Shown here: piece by piece, positions 12,963 through 18,907 of the stretch
Numbering within the stretch: the first letter of the stretch is position 1
How the letters are laid out: each line of letters starts with the position of its first letter
DNA from: JBOGXF01 sp050694275
GTDB lineage: Bacteria; Actinomycetota; CADDZG01; WHSQ01
Reading direction: 5' to 3'
DNA: 18,907 nucleotides
NCBI GenBank assembly: GCA_050694275.1
Contig: JBOGXF010000159.1
Coordinates: 1-18,907, forward strand
Program-made: the position numbers and the translations under genes
The notes under the pieces: model-generated
Database searches by the model: none
What the model was told of the DNA's origin: nothing
What the model saw: the letters and a program-made list of their open reading frames with translations, nothing else

Positions 12963-13744
12963 TCCGTTGGGGGTGCGGGCTCGCCGGCGCCGTCGGCCTC
13001 GAGCTGGCGATAGAGGACGTACATCGCGACCGCGAGGAACGGAAGCATGATCCCGTCGAGTAATCCGCGCACGGGCCCAAAGATGACGAAGTCAACTGCG
13101 TCGTCACTGAGATCCCCCAAAGCCTCGAGGATGCCGGTGCTTACGAGCGCCTGAACGAGACCCATGGCGAGCGAGATCACCGCCAGATAGAGCAGCGCCC
13201 GGCCCCAGTTGCCCTTGAGGAGCGCCTTGGCCCGCGGCCATGCTCCCGCCAACGGAAGGCCCTCGAGCGCGATCGCGTGGACGATCACCGGGGGCCCGAA
13301 GAAGACCGGCCGCAGTAGCTGTTGAAGCCCTACGAACGAGATCGCCATCGCGAGGACCGCGGCCAGAAAGCCCGCGCCGAGCACCTCACGACTCAGAGGA
13401 CGAACGCTGTTCCATGCCCCGCCGATCGTGGCCGGCTCTCCCGTGCGTTCGCGGTCGGCGATCAGGGCCGCGAGGGCGACGACGAAGCTCCCGACGATGC
13501 CCCCGAGCACGAAGAACACTCCCACCTGAATGAACCCGCCCACAAAGTCGGAGCTCGAGGACTCGGCCAGGGGAATCAAGATCGCCGCCTGGATCAGGGA
13601 CAGCGCGAGGAACGCGGGGAAGAACAGGGCCAGGAGCGTCGTGATGTGGCCGGAGAAGAGGGCCCAGGAATCTCTCAGGAGCGCTCTGAACCCGGGTCCC
13701 CGCGGCGGCGCGGGGCCGCCCTCTTCCTGCTCGTCCTCGGGCAA
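12959..13744 (-). CDS. polytopic membrane protein of unknown function
   Basis: This encodes 261 residues with about five or six transmembrane segments and no recognised catalytic motif. After an acidic, Pro/Gly-rich N-terminus, a cytoplasmic FRALLRDSWALFSGHI stretch leads into helix 1 (TTLLALFFPAFLALSLIQ). Further helices lie near 67-96, 118-141, 200-222 and 232-253. The layout, with a repeated W-x-LF/LL entry helix (DSWALFSGH, AKALLKGNWGRAL), resembles the broad YciC/GlpQ-membrane-domain type of six-helix proteins, but that match is weak. The only available start is a TTG four bases after the stop of the DUF3618-like gene, so it is probably translated by coupling. It is the last gene of the envelope cluster and convergent with thiD. 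Confidence 0.68.
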   Translation of the reverse strand: MPEDEQEEGGPAPPRGPGFRALLRDSWALFSGHITTLLALFFPAFLALSLIQAAILIPLAESSSSDFVGGFIQVGVFFVLGGIVGSFVVALAALIADRERTGEPATIGGAWNSVRPLSREVLGAGFLAAVLAMAISFVGLQQLLRPVFFGPPVIVHAIALEGLPLAGAWPRAKALLKGNWGRALLYLAVISLAMGLVQALVSTGILEALGDLSDDAVDFVIFGPVRGLLDGIMLPFLAVAMYVLYRQLEADGAGEPAPPTD

Positions 13745-13748
13745 CGAC

Positions 13749-13946
13749 TTATCCGCGCATGCGGCGTTTTGCGATCCACCCCAGAGCCAGGAGCCCGGCG
13801 ACGGCGACGGCCCCGATCGCGAGCTTTCGTCCGAGCTCGGCGGCCTCGACCCGGGCCTGGTCGACGAGCAGATCCACCTTGCGCGCGAGCTCTTCGCGCG
13901 TCTCCTCGATCTCAGTGAGGGTTTGCTGTGGGTTGTGACCCATCAT
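13749..13946 (-). CDS. DUF3618-like small membrane protein
   Basis: This is a 65-residue protein. Its N-terminal half has the DUF3618 pattern, IEETREELARKVDLLVDQARVEAAELGRK, a charged helix that probably lies along the membrane or coils with a partner. A single transmembrane helix (LAIGAVAVAGLLALGWIA) and a basic tail (KRRMRG) follow. DUF3618 proteins are common in actinobacteria beside Holin-X genes, as here; their role is not established. AGGAG (13954-13958) lies seven bases before the ATG at 13946, and a second ATG follows directly. The start overlaps the stop of a 15-codon ORF that itself overlaps the stop of the YihY/Holin-X gene. Confidence 0.78.
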   Translation of the reverse strand: MMGHNPQQTLTEIEETREELARKVDLLVDQARVEAAELGRKLAIGAVAVAGLLALGWIAKRRMRG

Positions 13947-13990
13947 GTGTCCTCTCCTGTCGGCGAGAGATGCTGCAGCTCTCGCGTCAT
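13943..13990 (-). CDS. 15-codon coupling ORF (tentative)
   Basis: A 15-residue ORF (MTRELQHLSPTGEDT) starts at an ATG overlapping the TAA of the YihY/Holin-X gene (TAATG). It ends at a TGA overlapping the ATG of the DUF3618-like gene. It has no ribosome-binding site of its own beyond the coupled stop. It may only serve to carry ribosomes across the gap, or be chance. Confidence 0.25.
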   Translation of the reverse strand: MTRELQHLSPTGEDT

Positions 13991-15294
13991 TATCGCCTTC
14001 CGATGCTCTTTGCCCACTCCACGTCGTCCTTGATGGTCTGCTTGGTGAGGTCGGTGGAGATCGGGGTCGACAGTTTTCTCTTCGCCACGAGAGCGCCGAC
14101 GATCCCCGTGACGATGAGGATCCCGGCGGTGATGAGGTCGGCGGCCCACACCGGGAGTCCGGAATCGATGCCGTCTCTTATCGCCAGGAGTAAGAAGATG
14201 AGCGCGAAGAGGGCGAGGACGCCGGCGACGGCGATGATCACGGCCCCCTTGGCTTTGGCGCCCACCGAGTGGCCGAGCTCCTGCTTGGCGAGGTCCACCT
14301 CCTTGCGGACGAGAGTCGAGAGATCCTCGGTGATCTCTTTCATGAGCTGCCCGGTGGACTGCCCGTTGACGCTCCGGACGTCTGGTTCGGTCGGTACCTG
14401 GCTCATCTCCGCCTCCTCGATCGGGTTTCCTACAGATGATCGACGTGTCGCCCGGCGCTCGGCAAGTACTGCGTTTACCTCGGCCGCCAGCAGCGTGACC
14501 TGCGCCAGAAGATACGACGCCACCAGAAAGGTCGCCGTGGTGGCGAAGGCGCCGAACGTCGCGTCGCGACCGGCCTGTCCGGATGAAAGGTACAGCGTTC
14601 CGAGCTGCTTGAGGATCTCGAAGGCGATCCCCGCGACGACCGCCCCCGGCAGGATCTCCGACCACGTCCGCCGCTTGTTGGGCAGGTATTTGAAGGCGGT
14701 CGTGAAGATGGCGATGTTGAGGGCCGCGCCGGCCACGATCGCGCCGGCCACGGCGAGAGGCCCGGCGAAGGTCAGAGCGGCCCCCAGGACGATGGTGAGG
14801 ACCACCCCGATCCCGAGCATCGCGAGCCACTTCAGCGAGGCGAGTCGCTTGCCGAGGAAGTTGCGCTCCTGCGCGATCCGGTTGACGCGGTTGAGCGCGT
14901 GCGCCAGCGCGACGACGCCCCCCGAGCCTGAATAGAGCGCGAGGACGGCGCCGACGAGGGCGAGCTGTCCCGATCGGTCCTGGATCGCATCGAGCGCTTC
15001 CTTGGTGAGGAGAGATCCCAACAGGGGAAACGCGTCGACGGTGCTTCGCAGCACCTCCTGCACGCTCAGCGTTTCGCTCACGCGAGTGACGTATCCGAGG
15101 ACGGCCGCGGCGAACAGCAGCATCGGAAAGATCGAGAAGAACATGTAGTAGGTGAGCGACGCAGCCATCACTCCGCCGTCATCCTCGGAGAACCGGCGGA
15201 AGGTCCTGACCACGACATCGACGAACGCGGATCGAGCGCGCGCTCGCTCGATCCGCAGCTTCACCTGGGCGACGGCGCCGCTCATCGATGGCAT
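13990..15294 (-). CDS. YihY/BrkB-family membrane protein fused to a Holin-X (phage_holin_3_6) domain
   Basis: This is a 434-residue protein in one open frame. Residues 1-285 are a YihY/BrkB domain, once mis-assigned as RNase BN: MAASLTYYMFFSIFPMLLF at 43-61, YSGSGGVVALAHALNRVNRI at 121-140, about six membrane helices and AEVNAVLAERR at the end. Residues 310-434 match the actinobacterial Holin-X type: an amphipathic GQLMKEITEDLSTLVRKEVDLAKQEL helix, two membrane helices (about 350-372 and 383-404) and a TLKDDVEWAKS-like tail. These are usually separate neighbouring genes. An AGGAGG and ATG (residue 297) sit at the junction, so the Holin-X half may also be made alone (14406-13990, 138 residues). 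The start is supported by TATCCA six bases upstream. Function of both domains is poorly known. Confidence 0.85.
   Translation of the reverse strand: MPSMSGAVAQVKLRIERARARSAFVDVVVRTFRRFSEDDGGVMAASLTYYMFFSIFPMLLFAAAVLGYVTRVSETLSVQEVLRSTVDAFPLLGSLLTKEALDAIQDRSGQLALVGAVLALYSGSGGVVALAHALNRVNRIAQERNFLGKRLASLKWLAMLGIGVVLTIVLGAALTFAGPLAVAGAIVAGAALNIAIFTTAFKYLPNKRRTWSEILPGAVVAGIAFEILKQLGTLYLSSGQAGRDATFGAFATTATFLVASYLLAQVTLLAAEVNAVLAERRATRRSSVGNPIEEAEMSQVPTEPDVRSVNGQSTGQLMKEITEDLSTLVRKEVDLAKQELGHSVGAKAKGAVIIAVAGVLALFALIFLLLAIRDGIDSGLPVWAADLITAGILIVTGIVGALVAKRKLSTPISTDLTKQTIKDDVEWAKSIGRR
14412..14417 (-). promoter_or_regulatory. internal Shine-Dalgarno at the YihY/Holin-X junction
   Basis: A perfect AGGAGG on the minus strand lies five bases before the in-frame ATG at 14406 (residue 297 of the fusion), exactly where the Holin-X part begins. 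It looks like the intact initiation site of a formerly or still separate gene. Confidence 0.65.
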
Positions 15295-15300
15295 ACGGGG

Positions 15301-15306
15301 TGGATA
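15301..15306 (-). promoter_or_regulatory. possible -10 element of the YihY/Holin-X gene
   Basis: TATCCA lies exactly six bases before the ATG at 15294, the same spacing as the leaderless genes in this window, but its last base is A where T is expected. Confidence 0.35.
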
Positions 15307-15358
15307 CCCGCTCCGCTTCGCCCGTTAAACAAAGCAGGCATTTTGGGCGATCCTGCGG

Positions 15359-15550
15359 TTAGCCGGCGCGGGTGACTTTGTTTGCCTTGAGGCAGCGGGT
15401 GCAGACGTGGATCCGCTTCACCGAGCCGTCGACCACCGCCCGCACACGCTGGACGTTCGCGTTGAACCGCCGGCGGGTGCGCCGATGGGAATGCGAGATG
15501 TTGTTCCCGAACCCGGGCGTCTTTCCACAGATATCGCACACGGAGGCCAT
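15359..15550 (-). CDS. rpmB: 50S ribosomal protein L28
   Basis: This is a 63-residue ribosomal protein of normal length. It begins MASVCDICGKTPGFGNNISHS, continues with the basic HRRTRRRFNANVQRVR and ends VKRIHVCTRCLKANKV. The two CxxC pairs (C5/C8 and C50/C53) make it the zinc-binding form of L28. Longer in-frame extension upstream would overlap recG and lacks family character; the ATG at 15550 is the standard L28 start. It is divergent from recG with 59 bases between starts. A TAGTCT -10 (15561-15566) lies ten bases before the ATG. Confidence 0.96.
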   Translation of the reverse strand: MASVCDICGKTPGFGNNISHSHRRTRRRFNANVQRVRAVVDGSVKRIHVCTRCLKANKVTRAG

Positions 15551-15560
15551 AAGGCCCGCA

Positions 15561-15566
15561 AGACTA
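15561..15566 (-). promoter_or_regulatory. -10 element of rpmB
   Basis: TAGTCT on the minus strand lies ten bases before the rpmB ATG, giving a leader of about four bases. No Shine-Dalgarno sequence is visible. Confidence 0.4.
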
Positions 15567-15597
15567 TCAAATGCGCCGTCCTCTCCCGGCCTCCCGC

Positions 15598-15603
15598 TAC
15601 CCT
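15598..15603 (+). promoter_or_regulatory. -10 element of recG, leaderless
   Basis: TACCCT is followed by exactly six bases and then the recG ATG at 15610, so transcription should start on the start codon. The same TACCCT and spacing occur before rsmD. Confidence 0.6.
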
Positions 15604-15609
15604 CGCGTG

Positions 15610-17850
15610 ATGGCAGAAGTCGTGACCAAGCCCGAGGGAACGGTCGAGCTGTTCGCGACCGCGGGGAGCGCTCTGCGGATCGCCGGGCCGCGCGGCAAAG
15701 GGCTGACAAAGCTCGGCATCGGGACCGTCCAGGACCTCCTCCAGCACTACCCGCGCTATCACGTCGATCGCACCCAGCTCCGCACGATCAAAGAGCTCCG
15801 CGCGCTCGCGCACGACGGGCACACGGGCGAGGTCCAGGTGCACGCCAAGGTCGTCAAGGTGAGCCGCCCGATTCCGATCCGGCCCCGGCGGGGCAGGACG
15901 TCCGGCAAGACGAAGACGATGATCAAGGGCGAGATCAGCGACGAGACCGACAGGATCGAGGTCACCTGGTTCAACCAGGATTGGATCGCGCGGGCGCTCC
16001 AGCCCGGGACGGTCGCGTTCTTTTACGGACGGCTCGATTTCTTCGGGAAGAAGCTTCAGATGACCGCGCCCCGCTTCGAGGTCGTGCGCTCCGGGAAGGA
16101 GCCGTTCAACGTCGGACGGATCGTCCCCATCTATCCGGCGACCGCCGACCTGTCGTCGGATCAGCTCCGCCGGATGATGTGGGACACGCTCCGAAGCGTC
16201 GAGAACGAGGGCGGTGTCCTCGATCCGCTGCCCCCGGGGTTGCGTCGACGGTTTGGGCTCATGCCGCGTGGGGATGCGCTGCGCACGATTCATTTCCCCG
16301 ACACGAAACAGGACGTCACCCAGGCGCGTCGCAGGCTCGTGTTCGACGAAGTCCTTACCCTTCAGCTCGGCCTCGTCTATCGGAAGCGCCGACTCGAGCG
16401 CATGGTCAAGGGGATAGGTCATCCGTCCCCCGGGCCCGACTCCCTCGCGGAGACCTTCGTCGCCGGCCTGCCGTTTCGGTTGACCGCCGTGCAGCAACGC
16501 GCGTGCGAGGAGGTCGCGGCCGACATGGGCAAGCCCCACCCGATGCATCGACTCGTCGAGGGCGAGGTCGGCTCGGGAAAGACGGTCGTGGCGCTCTACG
16601 GGTGCCTGGTCGCAGTCGAGGGCGGCTATCAGGCCGCGTTCATGGCTCCCACCGAGGTGCTCGCCGAGCAGCATCACCTCACGATCACCGAGTTGCTCGA
16701 TCGCGCGTTCGGCCCGGCCGAGGCCCGCAACCTCTTCGCATCGGCATCCCGCCGCCCGGTGGCCCGGCTCTTGACCGGGTCGACCCCGGCGGCGCAGAGG
16801 CAGACCGTTCTCGACGAAGTCGCGCGCGGAGAAGTCGACCTCTTGGTGGGAACCCATGCATTGATCCAGGATGCCGTGAGCTTTGCCCGCCTCGGCATCG
16901 CTATCGTCGACGAGCAGCACCGCTTCGGGGTCCATCAGCGCAAGCGTTTGAGAGAGAAGGGGGGAGAGGGCGAACCGGACATCCTCGTGATGACCGCGAC
17001 CCCGATACCCCGAACCCTGGCGGTGTCCATCTACGGGGACCTCGATCTCTCGATCCTCGACGAGCTGCCCGCGGGGCGTCGGCCGATCCAAACCCATCTC
17101 GCTCTGGGAGACGGGGGCCGGGAGCGCGCGTACGAGCTGATCCGCAACGAGGTTGCCACCGGGCGCCAGGCGTTCGTGGTGTACGCGCTGCGCGACGAGT
17201 CGGACAAGGTCGAGCTCAGAAGCGCCAAGGCCGAGGCGAAGCGGCTCGCCACGGAGGTCTTCCCCGACCTCGAGATCGGCCTCGTCCACGGGGACATGAA
17301 GAGCGGGGACAAAGAGACCGCGATGACCGCGTTCAGAGACGGGAAGACGAACCTGTTGGTGGCCACCACCGTGGTCGAGGTCGGTGTCGATGTACCGAAC
17401 GCGACCGTGATGCTCGTCGAGGACGCCGAGCGTTTCGGCCTGTCGCAGCTCCATCAGCTCAGGGGCCGGATCGGCAGGGGCGCGCACGAATCGCATTGCG
17501 TCCTCGCAACCGACCTCGATCTGACGACGGCCGAGGAAGATCCCGCGATCCGGCTCGCGGCCGAGCGGCTCTACGCGGTGCGCGACACCACGAACGGCTT
17601 CGACCTGGCCGAGGTGGACCTCGAGCAACGCGGCGAGGGCCAGCTCTTCGGGGCCCGGCAGTCGGGTATGCCCCAGCTCAAGATGACGCGGGTTCTCCGC
17701 AACAAAGATGTCATCCAGGCGGCTCGCGAGGTCGCCGTCGAGCTCCTGGAGGCGGACCCGGAACTGTCCGAGTACGAGCATCAATGGCTCGACCGTGAGA
17801 TGCGGGCGAGGTTCCCCCAGGACGCCCTCGACGTCGTCCAATCCGGTTAA
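15610..17850 (+). CDS. recG: ATP-dependent DNA helicase RecG
   Basis: This is a 746-residue branch-migration helicase that regresses stalled replication forks and processes Holliday junctions. The N-terminal wedge domain includes an OB-like part (about 70-160: GEVQVHAKVVKV, IKGEISDETDRIEVTWFNQ, FYGRLDFFGKKLQMTAP). The helicase core has QQRACEEVAADM, Walker A GEVGSGKT at 318-325, the family's APTEVLAEQHH at 346-356, the DEQH box at 434-437, TATPIPRTL at 462-470, VATTVVEVGVDVPNAT and QLRGRIGRG at 616-624. The C-terminal RecG domain contains DLEQRGEGQLFGARQSG. Walker A has E where the usual motif has D, a conservative change. An in-frame ATG at 15571 is less likely than the leaderless start at 15610. 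rsmD and coaD follow on the same strand. Confidence 0.96.
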   Translation: MAEVVTKPEGTVELFATAGSALRIAGPRGKGLTKLGIGTVQDLLQHYPRYHVDRTQLRTIKELRALAHDGHTGEVQVHAKVVKVSRPIPIRPRRGRTSGKTKTMIKGEISDETDRIEVTWFNQDWIARALQPGTVAFFYGRLDFFGKKLQMTAPRFEVVRSGKEPFNVGRIVPIYPATADLSSDQLRRMMWDTLRSVENEGGVLDPLPPGLRRRFGLMPRGDALRTIHFPDTKQDVTQARRRLVFDEVLTLQLGLVYRKRRLERMVKGIGHPSPGPDSLAETFVAGLPFRLTAVQQRACEEVAADMGKPHPMHRLVEGEVGSGKTVVALYGCLVAVEGGYQAAFMAPTEVLAEQHHLTITELLDRAFGPAEARNLFASASRRPVARLLTGSTPAAQRQTVLDEVARGEVDLLVGTHALIQDAVSFARLGIAIVDEQHRFGVHQRKRLREKGGEGEPDILVMTATPIPRTLAVSIYGDLDLSILDELPAGRRPIQTHLALGDGGRERAYELIRNEVATGRQAFVVYALRDESDKVELRSAKAEAKRLATEVFPDLEIGLVHGDMKSGDKETAMTAFRDGKTNLLVATTVVEVGVDVPNATVMLVEDAERFGLSQLHQLRGRIGRGAHESHCVLATDLDLTTAEEDPAIRLAAERLYAVRDTTNGFDLAEVDLEQRGEGQLFGARQSGMPQLKMTRVLRNKDVIQAAREVAVELLEADPELSEYEHQWLDREMRARFPQDALDVVQSG

Positions 17851-17888
17851 CTTCCGTTACCCGGGTGCGCGAGGGGCGCGCTTGGAGA

Positions 17889-17894
17889 TACCCT
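17889..17894 (+). promoter_or_regulatory. -10 element of rsmD, leaderless
   Basis: TACCCT is followed by exactly six bases and then the ATG at 17901. It lies in the 50-base gap after recG, so rsmD-coaD can be transcribed apart from recG. A short GC hairpin (17867-17881) precedes it. Confidence 0.6.
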
Positions 17895-17900
17895 CTAGGT

Positions 17901-18455
17901 ATGCGGGTGATCGCGGGCAAGGCCAAGGGACGCCGGCTGAGATCCCCGACGACGGGGACACGGCCCATGACCGACCGGATGAAGGAGTCCGTCTTCTCCG
18001 CGCTCGGCGAGCTCGACGGGTTGCGCGTCCTCGATCTGTATGCGGGGTCGGGATCGCTCGGTCTCGAGGCCCTGTCGCGCGGCGCCAAGCGGGCCGTGTT
18101 CGTCGAACGAGACCGCGAGGCGATCCTCAAGCTCGAGCAGAACATCGAAGCCACCGGCATGAAGGCCAAGGCCGAGGTCATGTGGATCGACGTGGGCTCG
18201 GTGCTCGGCCGGTCGGCGAGCGAGAGGATCGACCTCATCTTCCTGGACCCCCCCTATTCGACACCGGCAACCAGCGTCGTCGCCGACCTCGAGGCGCTTG
18301 TCATGGGCGGCTTTCTCGCCGACGACGGACGCATCGTGGTCCATCGGCCCGCCGCCGAGCGATCGCTCAAGCCCCTCGGTCTCGACATGAAGTGGAACCG
18401 CGAGTACGGCCAGTCGCAGATCTACGTCTTCACACACGAGGAAGAGCAGGCCTAG
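17901..18455 (+). CDS. rsmD: 16S rRNA (guanine(966)-N(2))-methyltransferase
   Basis: This is a 184-residue SAM-dependent methyltransferase that modifies guanine 966 of 16S rRNA during small-subunit assembly. The N-terminus shows RVIAGKAKGRRL and TRPMTDRMKESVFSALG, the RsmD hallmark. The SAM-binding motif I is VLDLYAGSGSLGLEALSRGA at 43-62, VFVERDREA follows, and the catalytic DPPY is at 116-119. Length is normal. The ATG at 17901 is chosen over one at 17865 because it sits on a leaderless -10 and matches the family start. coaD begins nine bases after its stop, a gene order conserved in many bacteria. Confidence 0.95.
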   Translation: MRVIAGKAKGRRLRSPTTGTRPMTDRMKESVFSALGELDGLRVLDLYAGSGSLGLEALSRGAKRAVFVERDREAILKLEQNIEATGMKAKAEVMWIDVGSVLGRSASERIDLIFLDPPYSTPATSVVADLEALVMGGFLADDGRIVVHRPAAERSLKPLGLDMKWNREYGQSQIYVFTHEEEQA

Positions 18456-18464
18456 TCCTACCGG

Positions 18465-18907
18465 ATGGCCACGGCTCTGTGCCCCGGGTCTTACGATCCC
18501 CCGACCAACGGTCACATCGACGTCATCGAACGCACCGCCCGCTACTTCGACGGCGTCGTCGTGGCGATCATCGCCAACCCATCGAAGCACGCGCTGTTCT
18601 CGCTCGCCGATCGCACGGACATGTTGAAGGATGCGCTTGCTCATCTCGACAACATCGAGATCGACTCGTTCGACGGGCTGCTGGTCGATTTCGCGCGCGA
18701 GCGAGGGCTCACGATCGTAGTGAAGGGCCTTAGGGCGGTTTCGGACTTCGAGTACGAGCTCCAGATGGCGCAGATGAACGCCGCCCTTGCCCCCGGCCTC
18801 GACACCATGTTCGTGACCGCCAAGCCGGCGTGGGCGTTCCTGTCGTCGAGCCTCGTCAAAGAGGTTGCCCGCTACGGCGGGGCGGTCGACGGGCTCGTTC
18901 CCTCGGG
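18465..18907 (+). CDS. coaD: phosphopantetheine adenylyltransferase, 3' end cut by the window
   Basis: This gene encodes the enzyme that transfers AMP from ATP to 4'-phosphopantetheine, the penultimate step of coenzyme A synthesis. The 147 codons present show the N-terminal CPGSYDPPTNGHIDVIERTARYFD with the nucleotidyltransferase TNGH motif, VAIIANPSKHALFSLADRTDML, VVKGLRAVSDFEYELQMAQMN and the SSSLVKEVARYGG block close to the C-terminus. A full protein is about 160 residues, so only a dozen or so are missing beyond the window. It starts nine bases after the rsmD stop without a strong ribosome-binding site and is probably cotranscribed with rsmD. Confidence 0.95.
   Translation, partial: MATALCPGSYDPPTNGHIDVIERTARYFDGVVVAIIANPSKHALFSLADRTDMLKDALAHLDNIEIDSFDGLLVDFARERGLTIVVKGLRAVSDFEYELQMAQMNAALAPGLDTMFVTAKPAWAFLSSSLVKEVARYGGAVDGLVPS

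Noticed and set aside
15372..17841. ORFs of more than 800 codons on both strands overlapping recG
   Set aside because: High-GC shadow frames, Arg/Pro- or Asp/Val-rich with no domain signal, whereas the recG frame carries every helicase motif.
17867..17881. Intrinsic terminator after recG
   Set aside because: A 5-bp GC stem with a 5-base loop and only TT after it is too weak to claim.
1..18907. CRISPR arrays, tRNA or rRNA genes, origins, prophage genes
   Set aside because: No regularly spaced repeats, no cloverleaf or rRNA-like stretches and no phage gene cluster were seen; the Holin-X domain belongs to a chromosomal actinobacterial family and does not indicate a prophage.

Overview
This window is high-GC, densely coding bacterial chromosome that most resembles a deep or uncultured lineage of Actinomycetota. 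The pointers are coenzyme F420 genes (cofC and an F420-binding FrhB-like oxidoreductase), a Holin-X domain, a DUF3618-like protein, dodecin, and many starts that look leaderless: a TANNNT -10 element 6-8 bases before the start codon. No rRNA, tRNA or CRISPR array was seen. The largest gene-free gap is about 120 bases, so no stretch over 300 bases lacks a gene.

Layout, left to right. The left edge is the 3' end of a frameshifted IS630-type transposase (1-348). It abuts a NodI/NodJ-like ABC exporter pair on the minus strand (389-2151). A small two-helix membrane protein (+) follows, convergent with cofC (-); cofC is divergent from the FrhB-like gene (+). Next, on the minus strand, are a small zinc-ribbon protein with a palindrome on its promoter, an ABM-fold monooxygenase-like protein and a metallophosphoesterase. 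plsC-gpsA (+) overlap by ATGA and form a glycerophospholipid unit: GpsA makes glycerol-3-phosphate and the PlsC-like enzyme acylates it or its product. Then comes a Cys/Met-metabolism PLP enzyme (-) with a 1-base frameshift in a G7 tract, behind a stand-alone Lrp/AsnC ligand-binding domain. ATP-type pckA (+), dodecin (-) and the overlapping thiamine pair thiL-thiD (+) follow. A minus-strand envelope cluster comes next: a YihY/BrkB domain fused in frame to a Holin-X domain, a DUF3618-like protein and a polytopic membrane protein. The right end is housekeeping: rpmB (-), then recG, rsmD and a right-truncated coaD (+).

Most of this is ordinary core metabolism. The points that stand out are the YihY/Holin-X fusion with an intact internal ribosome-binding site and ATG, the homopolymer frameshift in the PLP enzyme, the run of precisely spaced leaderless promoters, the palindrome over the zinc-ribbon promoter, two long hairpins without U-tracts between convergent genes, and a 33-base in-frame tandem duplication in thiL. 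I did not find a clearly new defence, mobile or biosynthetic system. All identifications come from reading motifs by eye; no database search was run.
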